Counted from the first letter of the stretch, positions 49,259 to 58,752 are shown. The stretch is DNA of 64,000 nt from Phytomonospora sp040655735 (GCF_040655735.1 NZ_JBFAKK010000015.1:62001-126000); one strand, 5' to 3'. Notes: generated by a model not told the origin, from the sequence alone. Translations and numbers: made by a program.

Positions 49259-49513
49259 GTGGAGACGGTGTTGCAGGTGCTTGAGGCGGGGCTGACGACC
49301 GTGATGGTCGTCGGGGGCCTCGCGGGGCTCAGGATGGTGCTGGTGGTGGCGCTGTCGGCGGTGGCGGTGCGCTCGCCGCGGCGGGTGCGCCGGGAAGCGG
49401 CGCTGGCGGTGCTGCGGTTGCTGCTGGCCCCTTCGGCGGGTGAGGGCGCGCCGGCGTCACCGGCGGTGCAGGCGCCCGCCGAGGGGGATCGGCTCGCCGG
49501 CGGGCCGTCGTGA
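49259..49513 (+). CDS. small membrane protein, 84 aa
   Basis: A GTG start at 49259 or 49268, with GGAG before the latter. A hydrophobic stretch (LTTVMVVGGLAGLRMVLVVALSAVAV) is followed by a basic helix and a Pro/Ala-rich tail. It probably spans the membrane once or twice. No family is recognised. Confidence 0.45.
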   Translation: METVLQVLEAGLTTVMVVGGLAGLRMVLVVALSAVAVRSPRRVRREAALAVLRLLLAPSAGEGAPASPAVQAPAEGDRLAGGPS

Positions 49514-49572
49514 CCGTGCACCCCGGCCGCGCGCCTTGACCGGGCTGGTCCCCGGCCAGGGGTGGCCATCGG

Positions 49573-50382
49573 TCAGGAGCGGCCGGGTTCGGCTCCGGCG
49601 GCCAGGAGGATCGCGTCGTAGTCGGTGACGGCCAGGTGCTGGCCGGAGTGGGCTGCGGCTCGGTGGGCCTCGGCCGCCTGGCGGGCGGCTTCGCGGCCGG
49701 GAAGGCCGATGTCGCCGGTGTCGCAGGGCAGGCATTGCCAGATCGCGTCGGCAGGGTCGCAGGAGCATTCGCCGTTCTCACCGGCTTCGGGGTCGAAGCA
49801 GGACAGCATGTGGCCGTACCACAGGGACGGCTCGGCGGGCTCGGTGTCGGTATCGCCGGTCGCCCGGCGGGTGCCGGCGGCCGGTGGGCGGCCCGCGCCG
49901 GCACCCGGGCCGGGTGAGGCCGCGCGGTGCGCTCGCAGTCGTCCGGCCGTCCAGCGGCGGGTGCGGCCCTGGATCGGGGCCGGTTCGTCGACGTCGGGGG
50001 CGGGCACCATTGGCCGGCGCGCGTCGGCGCCGTCGTCCCACAACGCCTTCGAGGCGGTGACGTAGGCGCGGAACGTGGTGGTGTCGACGCCGTAGATATG
50101 GGCGGCCTCCTCGACGCCGACGAGGTCGTCGTCGGCGTGGCCGGTGGCCACGACCGGCGGGAGGGCGGCTTGCCGGCGCTCGTCCAGGACGCGCAGGTAC
50201 GCCTGGGCCGCCTCAAGGGGGTAGCGGGCGCGGCGTCCGCGCTGGGGGGGCTCGATGGGCGCCGGGAAGGCGGGGTCGGTGCGGGCGAGAACGTTGACGC
50301 GGTCGCGGGACAGGCCGGAGTGCTCAACGATCCAGGTGCGATCGACGACGTCGCCGTTGGCGGTGGTGTCGTGGTGTGGCAT
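49573..50382 (-). CDS. HTH-containing hypothetical protein, 269 aa
   Basis: The ATG at 50382 follows GAGGAACCCG. Two winged/MerR-like HTH segments are visible: RTWIVEHSGLSRDRVNVLARTDPAFPAP and LVGVEEAAHIYGVDTTTFRAYVTAS, the style of excisionase and plasmid regulators. After a Pro/Gly linker, a C-terminal Cys cluster (CECSCDPADAIWQCLPCDTGD-like region) may bind zinc. Confidence 0.6.
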   Translation of the reverse strand: MPHHDTTANGDVVDRTWIVEHSGLSRDRVNVLARTDPAFPAPIEPPQRGRRARYPLEAAQAYLRVLDERRQAALPPVVATGHADDDLVGVEEAAHIYGVDTTTFRAYVTASKALWDDGADARRPMVPAPDVDEPAPIQGRTRRWTAGRLRAHRAASPGPGAGAGRPPAAGTRRATGDTDTEPAEPSLWYGHMLSCFDPEAGENGECSCDPADAIWQCLPCDTGDIGLPGREAARQAAEAHRAAAHSGQHLAVTDYDAILLAAGAEPGRS

Positions 50383-50482
50383 CGGGTTCCTCGCTCGCTG
50401 GGATGTCGCCGCCCAGCGTACGCATCGTGCCGGGTGGCCCGGGGCGAGCACGGTGCCGCGCTCGCCCCGGGGGTGAGGCCGG

Positions 50483-51559
50483 TCAGGCGGTGGGGGCCTG
50501 GTCGAGGGTGACCGGCGGGGTGGGCAGGTCGGGGAGGACGGTGGCGGTGGTGAGCTGGATGTTCATGGTCTTGATGAGGGCGTCTTCGGTACCGAGGGCT
50601 TCGGTGGTCTGGATGGCCAGTGCGGTCACGGCGACGTGGTCGTCGCCGCTGTCGGGGGTGTGGGGTCGCTGCCGGAGGTGGACGGTGGTGGTGGCGTGGT
50701 CGGCGGTGGCCTGCGGGTAGGGGGCCTCGGGGGTGGTGGTGACGTGGACTGTCCATCCGGCGGTGGCCAGCTCCTGGTGCAGCCAGGCGAAGACGGTGCG
50801 CACGGCGGTGTGGGGGTCGGTGATGTCGGTGAGGTTGGCAATGGCGGCGTCGGTCTCGGCGGGCAGGGTCGTGTTGGGGGTCTGGTGCGGGCGGTCCAGG
50901 CGCCAGTCGTCGTCGTAGTCGACGGCGGTCTGCGGGAGGTGGAGGAAGCTGCCGAGGTCGGTGGCGAGGGTCAGTCCGGTGTGGATGCGGGTGATGAGGT
51001 CGTCGGTGCTCAGCTGGCAGATGTCGGCGACGGCGTAGGCGACGGTGGTAAGGCTGCGTACGTCGTCGACTTCGAAGTCGGGGACCACGACGTCGAGGCG
51101 GCGGTAGTCGGTGTCGGCGACGACGCCGTAGTTCTCGCGGTGCGGGAGGGTGTTGCGCAGGCCGCGCGCCCGGTCCTCCGGCTGGGTGTAGATGACCCAT
51201 CCGGCGTCGGCGCACATCTGGTGGAGGAACCCGAAGATCCAGGCCGATGCCTGGCTGGTGATGCCGAACAGGGCGGTGATGTTGCGGTGGGCGCTGGCGA
51301 TCTCCTGTGTGAGGGTCGGCGCCGGGTTCAGGCGAGCGTCCCAGGTCTGGCCGAAGCGGTCGGTCATGGCCAGGACATCGGCGGTGCGGACCTTGCGGTA
51401 GCGGAAAACGCCGTCGGTGTCGGTGCCGCTGACGTTGCAGTACCCGTGGCGCCCGCCGCTGGTGCGGGTGACGGTCATGGTGAGGACCTGGCCGGGGGTG
51501 CCGGGGTCGGTGAGGGTGAGGGTGGCGGCGGCTCGGAGGGCAATGAGGACGTCGGTCAC
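50483..51559 (-). CDS. hypothetical protein, 358 aa
   Basis: The GTG start follows GAGGAGCACCC. The protein has two similar halves: each has a helix, then (F)xxLHQ(M/E)..AGW(V/T)(I/V)(Y/H)VT (residues ~110-122 and ~250-265), suggesting an internal duplication. It is soluble with no catalytic motif recognised. It diverges from the 52084 operon. Confidence 0.6.
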   Translation of the reverse strand: MTDVLIALRAAATLTLTDPGTPGQVLTMTVTRTSGGRHGYCNVSGTDTDGVFRYRKVRTADVLAMTDRFGQTWDARLNPAPTLTQEIASAHRNITALFGITSQASAWIFGFLHQMCADAGWVIYTQPEDRARGLRNTLPHRENYGVVADTDYRRLDVVVPDFEVDDVRSLTTVAYAVADICQLSTDDLITRIHTGLTLATDLGSFLHLPQTAVDYDDDWRLDRPHQTPNTTLPAETDAAIANLTDITDPHTAVRTVFAWLHQELATAGWTVHVTTTPEAPYPQATADHATTTVHLRQRPHTPDSGDDHVAVTALAIQTTEALGTEDALIKTMNIQLTTATVLPDLPTPPVTLDQAPTA

Positions 51560-52083
51560 GGGTGCTCCTCTGCTTGGGTGGTGGCTTGTGGCGGCAACCC
51601 CAACGGACTATAGTTATCCTACTCAATGACTTTGACCTGCGCATATGATCACGCTCACTCGTGATGGGAGTAGCTGATGGAGCTGGCGGGACACCGTCGC
51701 GGCAACCGTGGCGGGGCGCCTGCACCCGCCACGCCGAGCTCGCCGGGTCCTGCTCCAGGTGCGCACCGCCGGGCGCCGGTGTCGACCGGCCAGAGCAGGC
51801 CCGTGCGGTTTCCTGAATCGCCGCATGCCCACGGGCTTCCCTGCGGTTCGTCGCCGTCGCAGCCCAAGCCGGTATGCCCGACACGTTGAAGTCGCACCCC
51901 GCGCACACACCCTGCGGCCGATATGCTGTGCGGCAGGGCAACTCGTGTACGCCCGCGCTCCCCTACCGGCCCGTGACCGGTGGGAAAGAGGCCAAGTCGC
52001 AGAGCGCGTCCACGCCGATCCGCACACCAGACCTACGTTCGTGCGGTGATCACGGGACGCCGCGCGAAGACGCAGAGGTCATC
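51560..52083. other. 524-bp divergent intergenic region
   Basis: The first 100 bp are AT-rich for this DNA (TATAGTTATCC near 51610, TATGATCACG near 51644) and should hold the divergent promoters. A 70-residue Pro/Ser-rich ORF at 51677-51889 has low coding quality. Nothing else is recognisable. Confidence 0.4.
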
Positions 52084-52659
52084 GTGCATCCCAAACCCAC
52101 ACGCGGCCGCAAGGCCGACATCCGCGCGCGCATGCGCCGAACCGGCGAGTCATACAGCGTCGCCGCCCGCCGACTTGCCGAGCAGGACGAGCGCCAGCAC
52201 CAGGGCCGGGCGGCTGCGCCGCCAGCAGGCGCCCACGGGCACGCGGGCCCGGATCTGTCCGGGCTGGCCGCGTCACCGTTCGCGGCTGGCGAGCCCGTCG
52301 ACATCGAGCGCGCCTCCGCGCTCATCGCCGCCTGCCGGGCCGGATGCCCGTCATGTCAGGCCGAACTCGTACCCGCCACGGTCGGCGACCGGCGGCTGGT
52401 GGCCGTCCTGGCCGGGACCGTCTACGCCCCGCTCCCCACCCCCGGCATGATCGCCGCACCCGCCACCCGCATGTGGCACGCCTTGCTCAGCGAGCTCGGC
52501 CCACAGGCCGCCGCCGCGTTCCTCACCGACGAAATGGCCGAAGCCGACGTGGCCGCTCTCCTGGAGGACGCCCTCGACCACTGGGCCGTCGGCGGCGCCG
52601 GCGTCCCCGAAATCATCACCCTGGACCTGGACGACCCGCACGCGTGGGAGGCACGATGA
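52084..52659 (+). CDS. hypothetical protein, 191 aa
   Basis: The GTG start gives a basic N-terminus (KPTRGRKADIRARMRRTGESYSVAARRL), a segment common to actinobacterial plasmid proteins and probably DNA-contacting. CRAGCPSCQAEL in the middle is a Cys trio that could bind metal, and the C-terminus is acidic. The stop overlaps the next start (ATGA). Confidence 0.6.
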   Translation: MHPKPTRGRKADIRARMRRTGESYSVAARRLAEQDERQHQGRAAAPPAGAHGHAGPDLSGLAASPFAAGEPVDIERASALIAACRAGCPSCQAELVPATVGDRRLVAVLAGTVYAPLPTPGMIAAPATRMWHALLSELGPQAAAAFLTDEMAEADVAALLEDALDHWAVGGAGVPEIITLDLDDPHAWEAR

Positions 52660-54263
52660 CCGCCGCGAAGCCCTTGACGGCCTCCGAGATGAAGAAGCCC
52701 CCGCACAGCTACGGCCCGCAGCAGCTGGCCGATCACCTGCGGCTGGGGAAGTGGGAGATGGAGCAGGGCAAGAGCCTCGGCATCATTCCCGAGCCCGACT
52801 ACAAGGGACGCTGGTCGGCGGCGGTCGCAGCGGACCTGCTCGCCCGGCGCGAGGAGATCGTCGCCGCCGCCGGTGAACCGCCCATCGGCGCCAACCGGTG
52901 CGCGCAGCGCCTGGCCGAGCGCCTGGGCCTGCCCGTGCAGGGAGACGACATCACCGCTCTGGCGGCCGCCGGGCACCTGGCCGCGGCCGGAGAGTACAAG
53001 GGCTACGCCCTCTACGCGGCCCGTGACGTCGATGCCCTGGAGGCTGCGCTCGTGGCGCCGATCGTGTCCGAGCGCGAGGACTGGAACGCCGCCAGCATCC
53101 GCCCCGACGAAGCAGCCGAGCAGCTGGGATGGCGCCGGGAAGAGCTCGAGCGGGCCCTGGCCGAGCACGGCATCGAACGCGGCCGGGACGGGCGCATCCC
53201 CCGGCAGGCCATGGCCGCCATCGCCGCCGACGACGAACTCGGCGACGCCATCGCCGCCGACCGGCGGCTGGGCCCCGAGCAGGCCAGTGAGCACCTGGAG
53301 ATCCGGCGCACCGATTTCCAGTACCTCGTCGAGGGCGGCCTGCTCGCCACCGTCTGCCACGTCTCCCGCCAGGTCGGGCGCTACACCTACGTCGAGGTCC
53401 CGCTGTACCGGACCGGTGACCTCGACGCGCTGCGCGACCACCCGTGGATCGACTGGGAGGAACTGTGGGCCACCCCAGCGGGTGCGCCCTCGCCGCTGCG
53501 GGAGTGGCTGCGGCGGGCCCCGCGGCGCAGCGAGGTGGTGCACCGCTTCGCCGCCGAGGTCCGTGCCGACTTCAGCGTGGAGGTGTGGACCTGGTACCAC
53601 GGCGCCGGCGGCTGGGAAATCGACTGGGAGCGCGACGAGAACGGTGGCCCGAGCGTGGCGCAGGTGAAGGCGATGCTCGACGCCGATACCGCGATGGCCC
53701 CGTACGCCTCGCATGTGCAGCTGTCCAGCCAGGCCGGTGCGGCCATCAGGTGGGCCCGGGCGATGCTGGAGCCCGGCGCCGCCGTCATCGTCGACACCGA
53801 GACCACCGACCTGTTCGGGCGCGTCATCGAGATCGCCGTCATCGACGCCGCCACCGGCGCCACCCTCCTGGACACCCTCGTCAATCCCGGGGTGCCGATC
53901 GAGCCGGGCGCGCAGGCCGTTCACGGCTTGCGCGACGCTGACGTCGCCGACGCGCCGACCTGGGCGAAGGTCCTCCCGAAGCTGCGGAAGGTCACCAAGG
54001 GCAGGCAGATCATCGCCTACAACGCCGACTACGACCAGACGGTGATCCTGCGCGACACCCACCACGCCGGTCTCAAGCCGCTGCACCTGGACGACGACGC
54101 CCGCTGGTCGTGCGCGATGCAGGCCCGCAGCGACCACGCCCGCTCCTGGCGGTGGATGCCGCTGGGCGGCGGGCATCGTGCCCTCGGCGACGCGAAAGCC
54201 TGCCGCGACGTCCTCCTCCACCTGACCACCGCCCCGACCGTAAAGGGAACCCGCCGCCGGTGA
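52656..54263 (+). CDS. DnaQ-like 3'-5' exonuclease with HTH-rich N-terminus
   Basis: The protein has 535 residues. The C-terminal ~170 residues are a DEDDh exonuclease: VIVDTETTDL (D, E), an AVHGL block, AYNADYDQ (third D) and HRALGDAKA (H, D). The first 370 residues contain several helical, HTH-like units (YGPQQLADHLRLGKWEMEQGKS, IRPDEAAEQLGWRREELERAL, GPEQASEHLEIRRTDF), probably substrate or DNA recruitment. Such a long N-terminal fusion is unusual for DnaQ homologues. Confidence 0.8.
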   Translation: MTAAKPLTASEMKKPPHSYGPQQLADHLRLGKWEMEQGKSLGIIPEPDYKGRWSAAVAADLLARREEIVAAAGEPPIGANRCAQRLAERLGLPVQGDDITALAAAGHLAAAGEYKGYALYAARDVDALEAALVAPIVSEREDWNAASIRPDEAAEQLGWRREELERALAEHGIERGRDGRIPRQAMAAIAADDELGDAIAADRRLGPEQASEHLEIRRTDFQYLVEGGLLATVCHVSRQVGRYTYVEVPLYRTGDLDALRDHPWIDWEELWATPAGAPSPLREWLRRAPRRSEVVHRFAAEVRADFSVEVWTWYHGAGGWEIDWERDENGGPSVAQVKAMLDADTAMAPYASHVQLSSQAGAAIRWARAMLEPGAAVIVDTETTDLFGRVIEIAVIDAATGATLLDTLVNPGVPIEPGAQAVHGLRDADVADAPTWAKVLPKLRKVTKGRQIIAYNADYDQTVILRDTHHAGLKPLHLDDDARWSCAMQARSDHARSWRWMPLGGGHRALGDAKACRDVLLHLTTAPTVKGTRRR

Positions 54264-54460
54264 GCGCCATCGTGAAGATCCGACTCGAGAGCCGTGACAG
54301 CGCCGCGCTCACCATCGTCGAAGCCGCGCTCGCCGCGGCCGAGCACGTTCAGGTGCCCGACCCCGGTGCCGTCTACGACCGTTCCCGTCCGCGCCGCGAC
54401 GGGCGCCCCGGGACTCCGGGCCTGGTCCAGGTGTACGTCACCGCGATCGTCGACGTCTAG
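54260..54460 (+). CDS. small protein, 66 aa
   Basis: The GTG start overlaps the exonuclease stop. Beta-alpha-beta character (AIVKIRLESRDSAALTIVEAAL...LVQVYVTAIVDV) suggests a small ferredoxin-like fold. It is likely an accessory of the upstream gene. Confidence 0.55.
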   Translation: MSAIVKIRLESRDSAALTIVEAALAAAEHVQVPDPGAVYDRSRPRRDGRPGTPGLVQVYVTAIVDV

Positions 54461-54652
54461 CGCCGCGGTCGTCTGCTCTCCCGACGGTGGGGCCGCTCGA
54501 TTGCGGCCCCACCGTCGTCGGCTCCCGTACCGCTCGTACCCCGCACAGGCCCACCAAGGTCCACAGGGGAGCCGCCGGCAGCGGTGTATGTCCACGTGAG
54601 AGCAGGCGATGGTGTTACATTCCGTGCACCACGGCCCGGCCCGGGACGTGGA

Positions 54653-54686
54653 AAAGGGGCCGCCCTGTAGCGAGAGCGACCCCTTT
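54653..54686 (+). terminator. terminator-like hairpin
   Basis: Outer stem AAAGGGG / CCCCTTT around a 20-base loop with its own short pairings, about 190 bp after the operon's last stop. Confidence 0.5.
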
Positions 54687-54863
54687 GAGGTTTCAGTCAA
54701 CGGCGAGTGTAGCCGACCCTGTGAGGCCGCGTACGCGACCGACGGATAGTCGGGCTGGCTCGCGAACGGAGTCGTCCATGCCGCCTTCTCTTCTCAACCC
54801 GCCTTCGGGCCGCGTGAACACGGCCGGGCAGCCTGCCGCCGGTCGCGACCGCCGGCGGCGCCG

Positions 54864-55346
54864 GTGACCCGCCGCGAGGAACTCGACGACATCGACCCGT
54901 CCCTGGGCCCGAGCAAGAAGTTCGGCCGCATCGCCTGGGCACGGCAGCAACGGACCGGCAAGACCAGCGACAAGTGCATCTTGCTCATCGTGGCGCTGCG
55001 CGCCCACGACGAGTCCCTCGCGTTCTATTCGGAGAAGTCCGTCATCGCCTCCGAGGCCGAAATGAAGGCGGTCGCGGTGCGCACCGCCCTGAACCGCTTG
55101 TGCGCCGGCGGCTGGCTGGTGTCGGTGCCCATCGCCGACACCCGCGAAAACTACCGCCAGGCCGACAACCTCTATGTACTCAACCCCGACGGGTGGCTCG
55201 ACATGTGCTCGACGGCCGAGGAGATCGTGGAGCGCGTCGAGGCGCGCATGAACGCCTACCTCGGACGGGACGGGAACTCACCCTTCCCGCGCTGGGGCGT
55301 CCTGTTCACCGGCGGCCGCAACGGCCTCCGCGTCCGAAAATCCTGA
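54864..55346 (+). CDS. winged-helix-like protein, candidate replication initiator
   Basis: The protein has 160 residues and a GTG start. The region KCILLIVALRAHDESLAFYSEKSVIASEAEMKAVAVRTALNRLCAGGWLVSV has the layout of a winged-helix replication or transcription factor, with the wing at GGWLV. It lies 130 bp before four 24-bp iterons, the usual arrangement of a small Rep gene or regulator and its origin. Function is inferred from position. Confidence 0.55.
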   Translation: MTRREELDDIDPSLGPSKKFGRIAWARQQRTGKTSDKCILLIVALRAHDESLAFYSEKSVIASEAEMKAVAVRTALNRLCAGGWLVSVPIADTRENYRQADNLYVLNPDGWLDMCSTAEEIVERVEARMNAYLGRDGNSPFPRWGVLFTGGRNGLRVRKS

Positions 55347-55476
55347 ACACGCCACAAGCAGCAGGTCAGCACCCATGCTGACCTGCCGAAACGTATAGAT
55401 ACCACCCCCAGGTATCCAATACACACCAGGGGGCAACGGGATGCCTTCCGAAGACCTCGGGGGCGGATATACCGCC

Positions 55477-55572
55477 CCCAGGTATTGAATGGGTACCTGG
55501 GCCAGGTACGTGGTTCGTACGTGGGCCAGGTATCGAACGCGTACCACGGCCAGGTACGCCAAACCGCCCACC
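55477..55572. repeat. four 24-bp iterons (candidate origin)
   Basis: CCAGGTA occurs at 55478, 55502, 55526 and 55550, exactly 24 bp apart, with a fifth isolated copy at 55408. The first three units also carry a GTAC element about 8 bases later, giving GGTA-N8-10-GTAC dyads. Precise helical phasing next to a putative Rep gene is typical of plasmid iterons. Nothing coding is evident from 55573 to 55862. Confidence 0.7.
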
Positions 55573-55862
55573 TTAATAAGGAAGACCACACCCAACCACA
55601 AACCCGTCCCCGGTCCCTGCACCGCACCCTTAGTGGTGCTCGCTGACGCTCGCGCGGTGTTGTGCTCTGCGGCCGGGCGGCCCGGCTGCCGCCGGGCGGC
55701 GCGGAGGCGGGTCCCCCCGGACCCCCCGCCTCCGCATCGTCTTCCTCGTTCAATGAGGTGTCACGAAGGCAGGACGGTCACGGTGATATGTACGGCTAGA
55801 GGTATTTACCCGTTCAGGGGGCTTATGTACGCTTAGGACGAAACCGAAACGAGGTGGGCTCG

Positions 55863-56045
55863 ATGTCGAAGCAGGATTCGTCGCGCGAGACGCGGGTGAA
55901 GATGGTCATCGACCCGGATTCCAAGAGCGCTGGCCGCACGACCACGCCGGGCTCTGTCCCGTCGCGCCTGTTGAGGGATGCTCCCTCCGCACCGGGGCCG
56001 GAGGCCCCCGAGGCACCGGTCGCAGCTCCTCCAGCTGGAGAGTAA
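55863..56045 (+). CDS. small protein, 60 aa
   Basis: The ATG follows GAGGTGGG. A charged N-terminus (MSKQDSSRETRVKMVIDPDSK) leads to a disordered Pro/Ala tail. Its stop touches the next GTG start, so it is coupled to the DUF6338 gene. Confidence 0.6.
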   Translation: MSKQDSSRETRVKMVIDPDSKSAGRTTTPGSVPSRLLRDAPSAPGPEAPEAPVAAPPAGE

Positions 56046-56735
56046 GTGCCCAGCACCGTTCAGGGACTGCTGGTCTTGATCGTTGGCGCGCTTCCGGGGT
56101 TCGTGTTCGTGCTTGCACGCCGGCGACGCTTTCCCGCAATGCCGGAATCACTTCTGCGGGAAGCCACACAGGTCGTGGCCGCGAGTCTTCTGGCGTGCCT
56201 TGCCTCTGGTGCAGTACTGAGCGTGGCGGGCTGGGTAGGAGTTCCGGCTCCCCATGTGCGCGCGTGGATCCTCGAGCCGAGGCTCTACCTCGCCGACAAC
56301 CTTGGTCTCCTGGCGGTCTGGACGACCACCGGACTGCTTCTGGCGGTTGTCGGCGCTGCTGCTGCTGGCCGATACCTGCCGTCCCCAAGAGGACGAATCC
56401 GGCCTTCATCCGCGTGGTGGGACAGCTTCCAGCGAGAACCGGACACCTGTGGGGCGGCAGCAACCTTCGTCAGGTGTCACCTGAACAACGGAAGCTACGT
56501 CGCCGGAACCCTGGAATCCTTCACCTCGCAAGAGATCCCCGGCCACCCCCGCGAGCTGGTTCTGGAAGCCCCTTTGACGTTCCGGCCAAGCTGGGATGAA
56601 AAGGAGGTGCCGATGGAGGGCAACCGGATCATCGTCGACGCCGAGCGGATCATGTTCACACAGGTCGGTTACATGATCGAAGACCCCCGCCGCGCCCACC
56701 GTTCACGCCGTACCGAACCCGATGCGGCCTGCTAG
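56046..56735 (+). CDS. DUF6338 membrane protein
   Basis: The protein has 229 residues. LLVLIVGALPGFVFVLARRRR at the N-terminus, LLREATQVVAASLLACL, a third helix, and a cytoplasmic C-terminal domain (WDSFQREP...VRCHLNNGSYVAGTLESFTS...REL VLEAPL) match DUF6338, an actinobacterial membrane family of unknown function. It is coupled to the 60-residue gene upstream. Confidence 0.82.
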   Translation: MPSTVQGLLVLIVGALPGFVFVLARRRRFPAMPESLLREATQVVAASLLACLASGAVLSVAGWVGVPAPHVRAWILEPRLYLADNLGLLAVWTTTGLLLAVVGAAAAGRYLPSPRGRIRPSSAWWDSFQREPDTCGAAATFVRCHLNNGSYVAGTLESFTSQEIPGHPRELVLEAPLTFRPSWDEKEVPMEGNRIIVDAERIMFTQVGYMIEDPRRAHRSRRTEPDAAC

Positions 56736-56791
56736 TTCACCCCACAGGCGAGTGGCGTGAATGCGGTTGGGTTTCCTGGCTATGGGGCTCG

Positions 56792-57403
56792 CTAGGCGGG
56801 TGGTCGGTCGCCGTCAATTCGCAGGCCCAGCTCGGCACCGCCGGAGAGCGCCTCCGAGGCCGTGACCAAGGTGTCGAGGTTGGTTGCCATCGTCGTCGGC
56901 AGACGCGGCTGGGCGTGAGTGACGAACGCGCGGAAGTAGGGCACGGCACGGCGGAATGCGGTGCGTTCGGCGAAGAACGCGCGCGGGTTGCCGCTGGCCT
57001 TCGCCCGGCGCAGGATCGAGGTCAGCGCCACGAGCTTGTCGGCGGCCGCGGCGTACAGCACCGGCTCGTCGACGGCGTCGAGGTCGGGCGGGCCGCCGCG
57101 CCCCATCGCGGCATGCAGGTCGGCCAAGGCGCGCACCACACGGATAGTTTCCGGACCGCAGGCGTCGCTCACCACGGTGTCGAGGTCCACGTCGGGAGGC
57201 GCGTACTCGGGCGCGTCGTGCAGCAGGGCGGCCGCTGTCAGCCAGTCAGGATGCGGACGGATGTGTTTGTCGAGCATGAGGGCGACCTTGACGGCGTGGG
57301 CGTAGGCGGGTGCCGCGTCGATGATCTGCCCTTCACACCATGGGCGGGCCAGGTCCATCGCTGCCTGGACTATCGGCGGGCGGGGGTAGCGCAACACGGA
57401 CAT
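56792..57403 (-). CDS. HD-domain hydrolase
   Basis: GGAGGA precedes the ATG. Of 203 residues, H37 (YAHAVKVAL), the LLHDAPEYAPPD block (H and D) and a later conserved D (AAAADKLVAL) give the HD metal-binding set H...HD...D. It is probably a (p)ppGpp-hydrolase-like or nucleotide phosphohydrolase. The substrate is not determinable. Confidence 0.8.
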   Translation of the reverse strand: MSVLRYPRPPIVQAAMDLARPWCEGQIIDAAPAYAHAVKVALMLDKHIRPHPDWLTAAALLHDAPEYAPPDVDLDTVVSDACGPETIRVVRALADLHAAMGRGGPPDLDAVDEPVLYAAAADKLVALTSILRRAKASGNPRAFFAERTAFRRAVPYFRAFVTHAQPRLPTTMATNLDTLVTASEALSGGAELGLRIDGDRPPA

Positions 57404-57471
57404 GTGTCTGTCCTCCCTGGACGAAGGGGGCGTACCGTCGAGATACACCTTGGGAGAGAAGGGGGACCCGC

Positions 57472-57921
57472 ATGGACGCCACGTGGGCCGAGGGCGAGGT
57501 GTGCTCGGTGTGCCCGGCACTGAAGCTGCGCGCTGGCGCCTTCGATGTTTCCGACCGGCCGGGCGCCGACTCCCAATACGACCGTGGGCGCGACTATCGC
57601 GTGAACGTTCACACCGGAGCGCCCACCTGCGTGCACCCCTACCGTGTGGGGCTTCCGGCCGCCGCCTATGCCAGCGCCGGGGTTCCCCTCCCGGCCGCGC
57701 AGCGTGTTGACGTGCCGGTCCCGGCAGCCGCACTGGATTTGCCGGAGGCCTTCGACGACCTGGAGGCGTGGTTCGTGGCACGGTTGTCGGTGGCGCCCGA
57801 TGGGGCGATGGGCCCGGCGCTTCGCGAAGCCGAGTCCACCGCCCAGACCCGATTCACCTCCCGTGACGTCGCCGAGACGCTCAGGAGGGTCCTGGGGTTC
57901 CACCTCGTCGGTCGCCGTTAG
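57472..57921 (+). CDS. hypothetical protein, 149 aa
   Basis: The start follows AAGGGGGACCC. It has CSVCPALK and a later CVHPYRVGLPAAAYASAG, a likely metal site of two Cys pairs. It diverges from the HD gene. No family is recognised. Confidence 0.55.
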   Translation: MDATWAEGEVCSVCPALKLRAGAFDVSDRPGADSQYDRGRDYRVNVHTGAPTCVHPYRVGLPAAAYASAGVPLPAAQRVDVPVPAAALDLPEAFDDLEAWFVARLSVAPDGAMGPALREAESTAQTRFTSRDVAETLRRVLGFHLVGRR

Positions 57922-58046
57922 CTCGTGGTGGCCGGCTCGAAGGTGTGCGTGTGGGACTTTCCGCCGGGTGAGAAGCCCGCCAGGGCGTACTGCTGGTCGA
58001 GGAACGTCTGCCGCCGCGGAGCCTCAACCCCGACTCGCCTTTGAGC

Positions 58047-58304
58047 ATGAACCTGACGATCGACCGGAACATCGTCACCGGCACCTGGACCGAGCAGACC
58101 GCCTCCAGCGGCTACTACCGCGGAGCGACGTACCACGGCGCGATCCAGATGCTCATCGAACCGACCGGGCGGCGGATGCGCGGCGTGTGGGTCGGGTTCG
58201 GCAAGGAAATGGACATCAACACCGGCCCGTGGGAGCTGGCCTTCCAGGATCCGTCCACGGGGAAAGCCGCAGTCGCCGCCTACAGCCGCCCTCCGGATCT
58301 GTAA
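58047..58304 (+). CDS. C-terminal module of a regulator family, 85 aa
   Basis: The sequence ...VTGTWTEQTASSGYYRGATYHGAIQMLIEPTGRRM, then VWVGFGKEMDINTGPWEL, resembles the conserved C-terminal domain of some actinobacterial HTH proteins. Here the HTH part is missing, so the gene is either a stand-alone domain or a 3' fragment. The upstream 125 bp do not encode the missing part. Confidence 0.5.
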   Translation: MNLTIDRNIVTGTWTEQTASSGYYRGATYHGAIQMLIEPTGRRMRGVWVGFGKEMDINTGPWELAFQDPSTGKAAVAAYSRPPDL

Positions 58305-58549
58305 TCACCCACCGTTCGCTGGCGAAGGCCGTCGACCTGTCCTGCGAGCGGTGGCGCGCTGAGCCACCGTCTCACTGTCGGTAGATCGAACGGACACCGT
58401 TGTCGACCCGAACGAGCGTGCGAAAACGGGCGTTGTCTGTCTAAGATGGTGTTCCTCCAGTCCCTTTGGGCAAAGGGGACGGCGCCGCGGCGCGGCGCCC
58501 AGCTGGACACTGACCAGTCCTACAGAAGTGCCGCCTGATGGAGATCTCA

Positions 58550-58592
58550 GCCGCCCGCCATCGCCGAATTGCCCTCGGCTGTGGCGGGCGGC
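58550..58592 (+). terminator. terminator hairpin
   Basis: Perfect 11-bp stem GCCGCCCGCCA / TGGCGGGCGGC followed by TTCTT, in the 450-bp gap after the 58304 stop. The rest of that gap holds no supported gene. Confidence 0.6.
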
Positions 58593-58752
58593 TTCTTGCT
58601 CGGCAGCGAAGCGACGTGGTTCTTCTGGTGAGCGGCGTGCGCTGCCGGACCGCGGTTCTCTCGCATGTCGGGCGTGTCGCCGGGTGGGTGCGGTTCGTTG
58701 TTCCCGGTGAGGAGGTTTCGCGATGGGGTTGGACGCGCGTACGGTGGACGTC

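Noticed and set aside
49329..51941. 870-residue minus ORF
   Set aside because: Arg/Pro/His-rich out-of-frame reading across two separate genes and their spacers; no domain fits.
55477..55572. Coding repeat (8-residue periodic peptide on either strand)
   Set aside because: 24-bp units do give periodic peptides, but no frame has a credible start or composition; DNA-level iterons fit better.
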